A program made the translations under genes and the position numbers. The notes beneath the pieces were generated by a model that was given only the letters and a program-made list of their open reading frames with translations, was not told where the DNA came from and searched no databases. Positions 37,445-50,659 of a stretch of 64,000 nt of DNA are shown piece after piece (the stretch's first letter is position 1; every line of letters begins with the position of its first letter). This DNA comes from Casuarius casuarius (lineage: Eukaryota > Chordata > Aves > Casuariiformes > Casuariidae): assembly GCA_003342895.1 (NCBI GenBank), contig PTFA01000031.1, positions 3,358,603 through 3,422,602 of the forward strand. The letters are read 5' to 3'.

Positions 37445-38345
37445 ACTTAAGGTTGATACTTAAATTATTATTTTCAATAGTGACTCAAACCACAGAGCTA
37501 CCTGCAGGAAAAGAAATTATAAAAGCTGATTCTAGTTGTCTCAAATACTAAAAAGAAAGAGAAGGAACAAGACAGTGGTCAGTAATCCGTTTGTAGATAA
37601 ATGGTGGAAAATAGAGACAAATGGTGGGATTCTAGTCAGCATTAATCTAGAGATGTTGGATACACTGTATACATTCTGTTTTGCTCTCAGTAAATTTGAC
37701 AGCTCCAGTACTGGTAATTTCTAATTATTATTCATTATTTGTATTAGTACAGCACAAAAAGTAAACCACCCATCAGACATCCAGGTTTTGAAAACTCCCC
37801 TTTCCACGGTAGGGGATCAGTTTGGGGGGAGATACAGATCACATCCAGTATTTCTTAGAATACCTCTTATTCATTAAGCTGTTATTAGAAATAGAACCAA
37901 GCTGTTATAATTAATAGCACATAACAATTCACAAAACACATTCACTTATTCACTCACACATTCAGTGCTAAGTATCTGTTCAGAGGAACAGTTGGGAGGG
38001 CAACCTCAGCTGTATACTCAGAAGTGGATGGTTGTACTGGCACACAAGTAGTTTCTAGGTAGATATTTGGAAAGTCCCTCAGAGCATCCTTGGTAGATTC
38101 TGCATATAACAAACACCATGCTCTAGGATGTAGTCCAAGTCTTAAAACCCTTGCTGATGGTAATGTGTGTTAGTTAACAGCCTTGTACAGCCCTAGCAGA
38201 CTCTTGGTATTCCATGTTTATCCACTCTCACAGATTCAACAGGACTTCAAGTCTCTGGAGTTTGTTCATCTTTGGGAAACTTTAGTGTACTACCTTCTCA
38301 CCACATACTTTCCCTCTCTTCAGCCTGCTGTTTTCCATCAACTGT
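37445..38345. other. AT-rich non-coding stretch before the CR1
   Basis: No gene or repeat is recognised here. Confidence 0.55.
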
Positions 38346-38348
38346 TTC

Positions 38349-38975
38349 TCACAGGATCACAGAATGGTTAAGGTTGGAAGGGACCTTTGGAGATCATCTA
38401 GTCCAACCCCCCTACTTAAGCAGGGTCACCTAGAGTGAGTTGCCTAGGACTGTGATCAGTTGGGTTTTGATTATCACCAAGGATGGAGACTTCACAACCT
38501 CTCTGGGTAATCTGTTCCAGTGCTTAACTATCCTCACAGTGAAATAGGTGTTTTCTGATGTTCGGATGGAATTTCCTGTGTTTCAGTTTGTGCCCATTGC
38601 CTCTTGTCCTGTTCCTGGGCACTACTGAGAAGAGTCTGGCTCCATCTTCTTTATACCCTCCCCTCAGATATTTATACACATTGATAAGATCCCCCCTGAG
38701 CCTTCTCTCCTCCAGTCTAAACAGTCCCAGCTCTTTCAGGTTCTCAGTATATGAGAGATCCTTCAGTCCCTTAGTTACCTTAGTGGCCCTTTGCTGGACT
38801 TGCTGCAATAACTCCATGGCTCTCTTGTCCTAGGGAGCCCAGAACTGGACCCAGCACTCCAGATGTGGCCTCACAAGGACTGAGTAGAGGGAAAGGGTCA
38901 CCTCCCTCGACCTGCTGACAACGCTCTGCCTAGTGCAGCTCAAGTCACCATTGGCGTTCTTGGCCACAAGCTCCA
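38349..38975 (-). mobile_element. CR1 LINE, 5'-truncated, minus strand
   Basis: Read on the minus strand this is the 3' part of a bird CR1 retrotransposon. It encodes the C-terminal end of the reverse transcriptase (VASRSREV-type block, then [38 protein letters not shown]). A short 3' UTR follows, ending in two tandem copies of the terminal octamer (TCACAGGA TCACAGAA on the plus strand, 38349-38364). The coding part is broken by an in-frame TAG right after FWAP (38830-38832), and the C-terminus is cut at 38524. It is therefore a dead copy, although similarity is clear enough that it is much younger than the CR1 at 26.8 kb. Truncation at the 5' end near 38975 is typical of CR1, and no long target duplication is expected. 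The exact left-hand limit of homology is approximate. Confidence 0.95.
38524..38958 (-). pseudogene. Reverse-transcriptase C-terminal remnant of CR1
   Basis: Two minus-strand frames in the same register carry the protein remnant. The first ends at 38830 with a TAG where the family normally has a glutamine or similar residue. The second continues from 38829 to 38524. It would be the thumb and C-terminal segment of the CR1 ORF2 protein, with no catalytic motif included. There is no full-length ORF, endonuclease domain or start codon of its own. Confidence 0.85.
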
Positions 38976-38979
38976 TCCA

Positions 38980-41900
38980 AACCTTTAGATACCAATAGGC
39001 TCCAGTCACACAAGACTGCACAGAAGAGCCTTGATGAGACAGTCCCATTCTACTTCACTTACGGAGAGACAACTCTGACTCTCTAATTTGTGCCAACAGC
39101 TGTCAGGTACTATCTGCCTTCTGTTCCTGGTAAGAAGTGCAACTGCCTGTGCTTGCAGGAGAAAGTATTTTTCCCACACACTAGAATTAATTGACCCTCA
39201 CACAAAAGTTTAAAGATTAGTAAAAATCACATCTAGGCTCTCAGGTCTTCAAGTGCAGGTCCCTTATGACTGCTTGCACAGAGCATTGTATTCCAAATTG
39301 TCGCTTCCATACAGACAATACACTCAAGTTTGCTAGTTTCACCCAATTTAACCTTGTCATCGACGATAATACTTAAATATAAAGCAAAAGTTAAGACCAG
39401 GCTTCTAGTTACAAGTGTGGAATCAAAAATGCACAAATAAAAGTTGCTACTCCTAACTTTAACAATAGTTATCTTTCCTATTGACTTAATTGCCTAACAA
39501 TTACGTTTTCTTTGACATGTTCCCACTGCTAGTGCTGCGGACCACAGTTTCATAGAGAGTTCCTTCCCTTCAGTAAATAGATGGTTTTCTTGGACAAGTC
39601 TGACAGAAAACTATCTGGCCTCCATTTTTTCTTATCAGGAGAATCAGAGCCCCAACAGATCATGCCACAAATTACATAAAGTCTAGAGTATAATACTTTC
39701 ACAACTCAAAGGTCTGCTGTTTATAACTTCAGAAGAAACATAAACCATCAAGGCTCCAAGACAGATTCATCTAACTTTGACTGGTATGAAATGAGCATGA
39801 TTTTTTCCTTAGCTGCCTTTTGGCCAGTCTCATCCCTAGACTCACACTGGAAATAGGAGTATTGACTTTCTTGCTGAAAACTCTTTGCATTTACTAGAGG
39901 TTCACTGTGTATAGTAAGAGGTTCTTTTAATGCAGGCACTTTTCCTCATTAGGTTATCTTATAAGATGAAATCACATTCATTAGTGAGGCCTGTCCCAGA
40001 TACCTCTTCTTTGGAAATGAAACTGGAGTACAAGGGAGGTGGGCAGGGTTTCTTCTGGCTTGCCCCCCAAAGAAGAGCCCCCACAGTTACAGAGTCCAGG
40101 TAGTCAGGCTTCTTAGGCAATGCAGTACCTTTCTACCTGGCACATGCATAGCTAATTTTTAGCATTCCCTATATCTCCTTCCTCAACAACTCCTGAAACT
40201 ATTCATGCTCTAACTTAGAGAATATTCAGCATTTTTCCAAAATCAAGACTTTTTATCTTTTTTCTGAAACGGAGTAACCAGACATTAAGCACATCGATTA
40301 AGTACTGTTTTAAGGAACCTGATTGAACTCACGGCTAGAGCAGAACTGCAAAACTCGTTCAGATTTGCATTCATAATGGTGGCACAAATTGCCAAAGGTC
40401 GGCTTGAACAAGAAATTTTTCTGGACTATATAGGCATTCCTGCAAGATATTCAGGAGGGAGTGAATGAACTGGAAGACAAATCTGAAAGTGCTTTCTTTA
40501 CCATATAAAAGCTGCTGGTGATAGAGAAACACTTAACTTGTGAGTCTGAGGAAATCTGGTGTGAGAAAAATAAGATCTTTTCATTTCTTGAGTTCAGTGA
40601 CTCAGAACAGCAGGAAGGAACTGATGGAGATAAGGAAATCTTTTGCTAAAGGAAATATGGAAGTGGTTTTTCTGTTCCCTACAAAATTGAGAATTCACTA
40701 TCAAAAAAATATATATATTTTCTGAGATGAGAACTCTGCTAGGAAAAAAGCAAAAAAGATAAAGTGGGGATAGTTTCTCTCACACAAGAAAGGAGAATGT
40801 GTATAACCAAGAAAACCAATGAATTTTCATTCACACAAAAACTTCTAAACTACTTCTATTTTTAATAAACTATATAAAACATTACAGTGAAGTAGTGACA
40901 GGTCCCAGAACAAAACTAAAACTTTTTGATGACAATAATGTTGTAAAACAGCAGGAAGGAAAAGATACTGACACACAGATATAAGGCTGTTTCTCCTTCT
41001 AGTGCTCTTTAATCTGGTGGAAAAGTTTATCACTTTACCAATTTACATAACAATTTTCAGATCTGATCTTTCACTTTATATAATTGAGATCTCCTTATAT
41101 ATGGTGGGTCTATTTCCTATCCTGTCGTCAGTGCAACTCAGAAGTAACCCTTGTCGATTGAATTCCACTATCATAAACTCACCTTGAGATCAGAATCCAG
41201 CCTCATTTCATTAGGCAAATATTATAACACTTAATATTTTAAGGACTTTACTAGAAACTTACTGTGGAAAACATAAACATACAAAATGTTTCACACATTT
41301 GAAAAGTTTATTTTAATCTCCACGTTAATTTTCAAGACTCTCATGAGAATTCATCTTTAAATAGCAGAACTACAAACCATACTGTGAAAATAGATCTACT
41401 ATCACAGTACTTCTTAAACCTTTTGCTTTTAATTAATCCAGTAAAAGTGGTTAATTATTAAACCTCCAGCAAGGTTAGAAAACTGATGACTCAACTGTCA
41501 TGTATTTGAGCCTACTTTGTACAGGACTGTAGGATTAGAGGCACAGGAAGTTTTATCACTGACACCAATAATCAGGCTCAGTGTCTTGCTGTGAATTTAC
41601 TTAGAGCGATGGCAATTATCTGTTTGGTTTGTTTGTTTATAATCATGTATTGAATGGAAAATGTCTCTACCTTTAACCTGAAGTAGCATTTATATTTACT
41701 TACTGGTACTTCTTACATACATAGAGATGGAAAAAGGCCCAGCTCACTCTCTGCATTTGCAAAGATGTAAGTGACCTTCAAACTTGAGATGACCAAAACT
41801 TTTCAAAAGATAGAAAAGAAACTTAGCTTTAAAGGACTGTATTAACTCTCTCCTGAAACTCCATATTCTGTTCCAGAAATCCCTATCTCTGTATGTCCTA

Positions 41901-44790
41901 GAGCTACTTCCCTTGAGTTNGTCGTCTTCTCTGTTACTCTAACCACTAGACAGAAGGTCTTTTTGACTCAGAAAGCAGACACAACTACCTGAATTTGATT
42001 CTGGACTTAGATAGTGCTAGAGTCATTAATTCTCAGCCATGAAGTGCTTGGGCTTCTGCAGCAGCAAATTCCTAGACTCCTGCCCTTGTATATGCTCCCT
42101 CTGAGAGGGACTGGCTGCCTACTTGAGACTTGTGGGGAAGCAGTATCTATCTCAGGTCATCAGGCAGTGTCGAAATAACTTCAAAGTGGCAAACTTCCAC
42201 CTGGAATGTAGTCCATGAAAATAGACCAGGTTGAATTTTTCCGTTCTTAGCTTTTGGGGGGAAAAAACTGTCACATTAATTTGAGTCAGTACAGTATGTA
42301 TTTATTCTGTTATAATCTTAAGTCATAACCATCACATGATATGCCTGTCTGCATCTGTCCCTGAGGGAATAAAAGGGGCTAATTAGGGCCCTGTTGTTGC
42401 ACACCTGCTCTGCCTGATTTGGTAGGATCCTCAACCTTGAAGTAAGAACTGAACTGTAACACCTAATGTGATTCCTATGGGACTTAGAGTCAGGAGACAA
42501 TTTTCAACACAGAGCTTGTACCTGTAAAAAGGGAGAGACTTGCATCTACAAATATTTTTCATTTTTAGTATGGAGTAAAAAGCATATAACTATGCTTGAC
42601 TGTGATATTACAGGTATCAGAGTCAGTTTAATGGGAGAAAAAGAAGGGACTCCAAGATCAGTAGCATAAAGGGCAACTGTCATAAAATAAACGACCAAAC
42701 TTTCAGCAATTGCTCTTAAACTGATTGTCAAAGTCCTAGCTGCAGTTTCACAAGGTCATTAGAGAAGAGAAAGGATGCAGAAAGGCAGGCTGGGGACTCT
42801 GAGTCAAGAACATGTCACTAAACAATTCTGCCTACAGCATAGTCTTCAATATATAAAAGATGAAAAACTTAGGAATTTAAAACCAGACCCTTGGATATGG
42901 TGACCACAGCTGGACATCTGTGCAAAGTAGGCCAGAACAAAAGATTTACAAAACTGATGAGATGAGATTTAGCTACTGGAGGAATCATTAGACTTTGCCA
43001 ACATTTCTGTCATATGTGGTACTTGTCGAAAGGAGCTATTAAAGGTAATTTTCCTCACCTGGATAATAATGTTTTTATTTATATATTGTTAGTAACAGAA
43101 AGTAAATTTTATTCCTTTTTGCCTGAACAGTGTAAAATAAGGTATCCAGCTTTCCAGATACTCTCGGGTCAATTTTAAGTGCATTTAAGTTCTGTGAACA
43201 AAATGGCAGTTTAAATGGGCTTCAGTACAAAATATCCTGCATGAAGTAGCAGACTAGTGAAAATAATAAATTTTGGCTTTATTCTTCTTCCCCCCATGTA
43301 AGTACAGTAATTCTCTTTAGGACACTGCGCAGTAAACATCAAAGTTTGCAGATTACAGGAAACTACCGAGCCAACAATGGACCAGAACAAATTTCACAGT
43401 TTTTAATTCATTATCCATTCGTTATGTATCATCCGCTCTGATGGGTGTTGTGGGAAAAGGAATTTTTTGCTGCAATAGAGAAACCTTTTTATAGCATAGT
43501 ATTTTAATGACTCCATTTACTTAAAAAAGGGATCTTTAAATTTTATTTAGAAAAAACAAGTGTTATCTATCTTGAATGCCTAAATCTATAGCCATCCCCT
43601 TATAAAAAGGTGAACAGATTTTCAGAAGTGTAGTTCAGCTGCAAATTTCAGCTCTACAAACTCTCCTTTGATCAAGGGAGAGCCATTAGACAACTCACAG
43701 CCATGGGCTCATGCATGGTATTATCACGTGGTATCACAAATACCTACTTGTGATATGATCAAAGATGATTCCTCACACATTGAGTAAGAAAAGAGTTGTG
43801 AGGTGTGGAATCACTACTGGCTGGATCTGCTTGGCACTTCTGGCCATACAAATAGATATCTACCTTTAAACAACCTGCCATGTGAACGTCTATGTCAGTG
43901 TCGTTTGGGAGGACCAGAAAAAATTTGAAAAAGGAAAGATTTCACAGAGCTTTATAGATCCTTTTAATAAATCTGATCGTTGTATAATACTCAAAATAGA
44001 GACCACAAGAAGTAGAAAACTGTCACAGTTCTTGGCTGCACCAAATATAAGGAACAGCAAAAAAGGGAGAGGAAAAGAGAAGACTTTCCCATCATCTTAT
44101 TAATGAATCATACAATAATTTAACAAACTGGATGGCAAGCCAGCTATATATATGTCAAAAGGAGTGAATTTGATAGGAAAAAACAAATAATACATATTTA
44201 TAATAACATTGTCTCCCTACCCCCTGCTGTATGCCCTTATGCTTCCTAGTGATAATTGTCTTTATGCAAGATGCAGTTCAAAATGTCTGCTGTAACACAC
44301 TCAGCTGGGCTTCTGGATTGCATTTTGTTCCCAAATTTTTTTTTTTCTCAGATGCTTGGTAACACTGTGTTATCAGACTGTGTCAGTAATTTTGTAAGTG
44401 ATCTCTCAATAAGTCACTGCAATTGGCATGACCATCTTTCTAAGCAGAAAACATTGTACTTCTTATTCTGGAGGAAAAACGCCCCAGTAAATTCCATCTT
44501 TTTTATCAGGCTGCTATTAGACTGACTGTTACAATGAAGTTGTTGGGTTGGAGGGGCATTTCCTGCTGTATTAATACACAGAGACCTTCTATTGCAAGCT
44601 GTTCTGTATAAGTTCAACAGAACAGTTCACAAGACAGCCTAAACTACAGAACTGAAACATGACATAACTGAAACAGGCCCTTCTACACCCTCCATGCTTT
44701 GTAATCCAGTCACTTGCCTGAAGAAGAGTTTCTGTGAAAATATAGCCCCTAATGCATAAGTATATTGCTAGGCAGATAATTAGCAAGTAT
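38980..44790. other. Non-coding stretch
   Basis: I see no supported gene. A mildly GC-richer patch lies at 39990-40140. One ambiguous base lies at about 41920. An inverted repeat lies at 43732-43755. A tRNA A-box-like CTAGTGGTTAGAGTA lies on the minus strand near 41937-41951, without a convincing B box. Confidence 0.5.
43732..43755. repeat. 8-bp inverted repeat
   Basis: TATCACAA and TTGTGATA face each other across eight bases. The nearby TATCACGTGGTATCAC adds further self-complementarity. Confidence 0.85.
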
Positions 44791-44796
44791 TAAGAG

Positions 44797-47080
44797 TCAG
44801 TTTATGTTACTTCTCTTTCTGTGGTAAACTGATAATGAATAGGTTGATTTCTTCATGTCGATAAACCTCAGAAGAGATGGTTTTCCTTTCAGTTTTCTTC
44901 TTATTTCATAAAGTTCCTTTCCAAGTCTTCCTACCTGATATACTGAAGCTGAAAATTTAAAACAGTCTGTCTTCCTGATTCTTTTATCTGTCTCTCTTCC
45001 AACCGATCTTCCATCTGAGCTGGCTAGTTCAGAAATGGGTACTAAAGATGTGAAGATGAGGACGAAGCTATGGAAATATAGCAGTGGTTCTTCTGTTTGT
45101 CTTGCAAGACTCCCCTTTCTCATCCTGCGGACTAGAAACATGACAAAGAATAGTCTCGTGGAATGAAAATGTGAATCAAGAAGACAAAACTCAGGAGTGG
45201 ATGGGGAGACTGAGGTTGGGTTCAGGTAGTTTCTGGAAAAGGAGAAAACGAGAGACATGAGAATGAGTCCTGAGAGAAATGAGGTAATACAAATAAAAGA
45301 GAATATGGATTTTTAAGAATATCCATGAGGGATAGATGTTCACATCACATTTTTCAAGCACTAAGGAGCAGATAGTCGTTCAAAAATTTCTTCGGTGTTA
45401 TACTTCAGAAAGCCAGTAATTCCCTCAAGGATAAAGTGAGATCTCTCAGAGGTAGCAGTACCAGCACAATTATTTATACTTATTTATACAACAGTTCCAT
45501 GGACATCAAGGGAGACATGAAGCTTTCAGAATACTTGAAAAGCAAGAGTTCACCTCACACTGAAGTTCGGAACAATCCCCCAGCTGCGTTTTCCACTTCT
45601 TAGCCAGACCTCCAAGTCAAATTCCCGAGATGATTAAATCACCACCAAAAAGATCAGACAAACCTTCTCAATTTTATTTTTCATCCTTCAGGACTGCTAT
45701 TCTCACGTTTATTCTGTTGTCATTCTTTTTTTGCTCTGTCTTCAGCAGCGACTTTGACTTGTCCTCAAAGCTCTGGACTTTTTTCAGGATACGTCTGGAA
45801 AATTCTGATACAGGGTCTCATTCAAGCAGGGGAAAATTATAAGAGGCTTTGAGAAAAGAAAGGCATGGAGAGGAAAATAAACACTTCATGTGGTAGAAAT
45901 CTTTGCTGACATTTTCTCACCTCCACCTGATATCTTTCCCAGGTCCACAGAAATCTAGATACCATAGAAGGTGAGGGATATCATAAGAAGGGAATAAGGA
46001 ATTACCTAAGGATAACTGATTAATCAGCAAGTGAACGTTTTTTCAATAGTCCCTAATTGGTAATTGAAATTTCAGTGTGATTTCTGTCTGTATTTCCTAT
46101 GGACCTGGACTTCCCAAGGAATCCTACCCTGCACTCCCTCTAGGCTTCGCTTAAGAGCTCTCTGCACCTGGGACCAAGAACTGGCTTCTGATACACAACC
46201 AAGGAGGGAGGGAAATATGCCCAAATTCATGGTCGTGGAAAATTAGCAGTACAATATCATAATCCACTGATTCATCAGTGTGGCCTACAGCAACTTCTTG
46301 ATCTCAACTCCATAGGAATCCCTTCCTTGTTACTGTTCTCTGCCTGTCAAATTCCTAGACATACTCAGTACGCCAATGGAAATACTTCCAGATTGACTCT
46401 CTGAGATACTCGTATCTCTCTTCTCCTTTTAAAACTGAGTAACACAAACAGCCACCTGTTTTACACTACCTTCTTAGACTAGCATTCTGGCCTCCCAGCC
46501 CACTTAGAAAAATATCTCAAAACCTATCAATTGAAGTGCCAGAGAAATTTAAAGATATTTGGAGATCATGATGCTATCCATCCAACCCTTGACAAAGAAA
46601 CAAATCTCCCCAGAACTCTCTGGATTCAAGGTTTTTCCTGAGGTTATTCTTATTGTCAGGCCTATCACCTGTACTCGAATACAAAATAACACGAACGGGA
46701 ACATCCATTCACTCTACATAAAGAACATACCTGTTTCCCCATCACTTCTTTGGACGGTCTGCTATATTAACTTTTTCTGTTTTTTATTTTCACTCTTCTT
46801 TCTCTCTCTCTGACTTGCCAACGGGTATCTCTTTACATACAAAGCAGTGCTCAGGTCTTCTCTGCTCGCAGCTGAGTCTGTCTGGGAAGTCAGACCAAGC
46901 TTCAGCACTTCTTCGATCTGTTCTGACCTCAGTGCTGACAAGCTGACATCACGGCACAGAGCTAAGCTACCATCCCAGCTTTCTCTTTCTCCCAAAATAC
47001 TTAACTCTCTCACTCTTAGTAAGCTGCTTTTTCCAAAGTTCTCAGCCATGGGACAACTTTTCGTCTCATCATAGATTTCA
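44797..47080. other. Unassigned ORF-rich stretch, less AT-rich than its flanks
   Basis: These 2.3 kb have fewer long A/T runs and more CpGs than the DNA on either side. They hold several moderate ORFs: minus 44797-45258 (153 codons, basic C-terminal part), plus 45630-45842 (70 codons), plus 46559-46813 (84 codons) and minus 46762-47049 (95 codons). The last has a charged, helix-prone composition (MAENFGKSSLLRVREL...). A donor-like GAAACAG|GTATGTT lies on the minus strand near 46730. I recognise no transposon termini, coding domain or retroviral motif. Possibilities are an old mobile element, a long non-coding RNA locus, or local composition producing chance ORFs. Confidence 0.25.
45470..45489. 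repeat. Exact 10-bp tandem duplication
   Basis: TTATTTATAC occurs twice head to tail. Confidence 0.9.
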
Positions 47081-50000
47081 GACTTTAGTTCCTTTGTTTA
47101 GTCTTATCCTGAATTTGCAGTGCTGGATTTTTTTCCCAGTCAAGTGACGCAGCTTTATTTGCTGTTCCTTTCTATTCTATCTGTAGCCAAAAGCTTAGTT
47201 AAGACTTCAATATCCATAGAGAGTTAGTGTTCCCTGACTCTTCCTTTCTTAGATGGTCAATGCACTTAGTGTCTTCTGCTCATGAAAAAGCACCAGCTTT
47301 ACAGTTCACTGGTTAGCAATTGATATTTTAGGCTCAGTATATATATAAAAAAAGATCAGTTCATGTTCCCGGTTTCAGATACTGTCACAGGCCAGTCTAG
47401 ATCTGAAACTTCCTTTTATTAAAACAAAATATATTATAAATTACTCTGTATAATTTTGTGGGAGTCTACTGCCATAAAATGAATGAGCTCATAATGCATG
47501 TAAATCCATTTAAATCATAAAATAAAATACAGTATGGGAGGGCTTTTGTCCTCTTGCATGCGATGTAGCAAACCCCAAATCTCTCCTAAAAGTGCTAATT
47601 GAATTGAAGCCACAGAATTATAAACTCCAGTTCTTTCGCAGTTGTGATAGAGTGAAATCTCCTTTTCTAAATGTGGAAATATGTTGCTGCCTTCCTTAAT
47701 AATTAGGGAGACATAATTTTTCAGCAGCTGTGGTAATGTGCAGTATAGCTATGAGGTGATAAAGCAATTTAGCCTAGACTTTTCAAAAATGGGATTAACA
47801 CTGCCCTCTCCTTGGACACTGCTCACTACCCTTTGAGTCTGCTAACTAGTTTGCGTGCACTAGCAGTTGATCCTTGAAAGGAATGCAAATAAGCCTCATT
47901 AACTGCAGGAGACCAATACTCTGGGCTGGGTGTATAAGTGTCACAGAAACATTAAGAGCAGGGTTGTTTATTGTTGTTAATTAGGTGAGGAGTCCCAGCA
48001 AATCACTCTTGATGGAGTTACCTTTAAAGAGGATTGATGCAAACCAGTTTTATATCCTTTGCTTTCTATTATCAGTGAGAGGATCCTCCAGAGTCACTAC
48101 CTCCTGTTGTACTACGGAAAACTACTGCAGATCTTTTTAAATTATACTGAGGCATTTGCAGTCTTTTGTTTGTGTAAACACTACTCTGACCTACAAGTTT
48201 CTTAGTGAGAATATGGAGGGATGGAGTGTATATAGGAACATGTAGGTTAGGGTATCACTGAAGAACAACACTGTCTTCATTTTAAATATTGTTTGCTGTA
48301 TAAATCCTATGAAAAATGTCTTCATTGACACATGTGTCAAAATTCTGGTGATCTTTTCTTCATTGAGTTCTAGTGTTTCCATGTTTTGGAGAAGGGAAAT
48401 GAAAGCTGACAGGTCACTACTCTGCTGTTTGCTCTCCCTCGGAAAGTATACCCAAATTTACTGAAAGTATAAGCCTTTGAAAAAATAGTTTACACTTGCT
48501 CCCTAGAAACTAGGCAAGTCTCTGTAGCTTTATTCTCCAAGATTCTGTCAGCTTTGAATACTCTCTAGACTGAAACAGTAGGGACTTTCCTTGCAATTAT
48601 ATCTTGATGCGGGCATCACTACTAAGAGTAGTGGATTCATCTTTTCTTGCTCTCAGTGCCACCATTGCTGACACTCTAACGATTTAAAAGAGGAACTATC
48701 TGAACTGTATGCAGAAGATGAGAGTAAGAGGAATGGAGAAAAACAAGAAACTGAACAGAGGTGCTGAACAGTGGGAACCAGAGAGTACTGCTGACTGGAC
48801 TTGGAAAGAGAGGGAACACAGCAAATGGTTGAGTGGATTAGAGGAGATTGTGACTAGATAAGAACTGAAGGAAAGGTTGGGAAAGAAGAGTGGCAGTCAG
48901 ATTTGATGGAGTGAGAGGGGCCAGGCATGATGATGGAAAAAGTAAGAGTTTTTGAGCAAAGGGAGTAGGACAGTTTGTTTAACATTAGTGAATTGGAAAT
49001 GACATGACACTGAAAATGTTGATGTGGATCTAATTTTACCTTAAGGCATTGTATAGGGGTTAGAATCATCATTTCAGTCTTAGAGGACCTAGATTGAAGT
49101 TCCAAGCTTCTTATATCTTCATGGTCTTTCAAATTCAGCTCTAAAGCAACTTCTGAATCTTAAGCATGCTTTGCAATCAAACTGTTTGGACATAAAGACA
49201 CACCTGAGCATCAAGTGAGACCCAGATGTCAGGCAGAAGACATCACTATACCTGCTTGCTCAAGTCCTTCACCGTATGTTTCACAGTGCCTTCAGTCATC
49301 ATCATATGACTGATGTCAGGCAGTCAAGCTGGCGCTGCTCCTTCTTAGAAAAACTTCTAGTCTCACTAACAAAAAGGCAATATAGAATTAGTAGGCAGCC
49401 AAGCTACAGAATATGCAAAGCATGAGTTGTGAAGCACAGTGTGATTAGGGCTGCTCTCAGACCTTTGCTCCATAACATAGTGTACATTTAGCCTGGAACT
49501 AAGAGCATGCATTATGGAACAATGACAAAATGAGGTAAGGAGAGGAACAGGAGAAAGGATGGAAAGGATAGAGTAAAAAGATCAGGAGTATATGGAGCAA
49601 GAAGACTCTCCTCCTACTCCCAAAGAGTCTTTTCAAGACCAGAACAGAAATCAGTGTTCCTAAATCTCACCCGTCTATTACTCTACGCTAGTCCATCCCA
49701 AACCTTGTGTAGGAAATCAGGCTAAAGAGTGACAGATAGTAATTGCTAATCCCTGGAGACACAAGCAACTGAGGACTGTTCACTAGGCCTAAATCCTTTG
49801 ACACTCTGATGGCCAATGTAAGTGTCAAAATGACAATTTCTTGTTTTTCAGTTTGCTTTTTTCTAAAAACATAGGACATTATATAAAACATCTCCTATAA
49901 GAATATTATTACCATCTCACAGTAAGTATTCAAATGTTAAGAAGTGCAGAATTAAGATGTCAACTGCAAGTTCAATTAGCCCCCTACTATGTACATGTTA

Positions 50001-50505
50001 TGTTACATTCTACAATTTTGCCATCAGATGTTATTTTTTCCACAAAACACCAGCAACATTCATTATACAGGATGAACATACACTTGAGAGTTGGTCAGGG
50101 TTGTGTAAAAAATACAGTTGTTTGTAAGACTTACACTCATTTGTTACGGAACTAGGAAGGTATGGAGTGAAAGGGGCAGCATTGAGAGAACAGATCATCT
50201 TTGGATTTTACTTTCCTTAAGAAACAGAATCCTATCCCTGCCTCTAGCACAGAGATCTTATGTGAGTCTAATCTAGTAACATTTCTCAGGTAGTCATTAA
50301 ACATGTGTTCTTTATTTTCTGGATGCTTGGTTTGAGATTCTTGTATCCAACTTGCAGTAAAACTGAGTGCACACAGCAGCAAGTAAAATTATGGTTTGAA
50401 CATGTAAAATGCAATGCAGTGCTAAACAAATGGAAAAAAGGTAAACTTAGTTGTTTTAAATTGCTTTACAATTATAATAGGTAATAGTGATAATACATGA
50501 AAGTT
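47081..50505. other. Non-coding stretch with a purine-rich segment
   Basis: No gene is supported. From about 48690 to 48960 the plus strand is strongly purine-rich (GAGAGTAAGAGGAATGGAG and similar), and a second such patch lies at 49520-49600. Purine strand asymmetry of this kind may be an old repeat or triplex-prone DNA. I cannot assign it. Confidence 0.5.
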
Positions 50506-50515
50506 GGTATTTTTG

Positions 50516-50652
50516 ATCTCAGTCTCTCAATTTCTCAGTTGGAAAGTGGAGATAGTAATTCCTTCACTGCAAAGGGGTGTCATACAAATAAGTTTATGAG
50601 AGTTAGTGAAGCATTCACATTTTATAGAGATGAGCACTGTGGAAAAGTCCAG
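50516..50652 (+). mobile_element. Ancient MIR-type (CORE-SINE) fragment
   Basis: The sequence follows the amniote MIR pattern in order. It has a CTCAGT...TTTCTCAGT block, a GGAAAGTGGAGATAGTAAT block (the 'AAATGGGGATAATAAT' core), CTTCACTGCAAAGGGGTGT, a GAGAGTTAGTGAAGCA block, and GATGAGCACTGTGGAAAAG. The tRNA-derived head is missing or unrecognisable. It is heavily diverged, consistent with an insertion that predates birds. The match is from memory of the consensus. Confidence 0.5.
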
Positions 50653-50659
50653 GGAGAAA

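Noticed and set aside
38558..38833. 91-codon plus-strand ORF in the CR1
   Set aside because: It is the antisense shadow of the CR1 reverse-transcriptase remnant.
41937..41951. tRNA A-box-like CTAGTGGTTAGAGTA on the minus strand
   Set aside because: No convincing B box or cloverleaf follows at the right distance. At most it is the head of a decayed tRNA-derived SINE.
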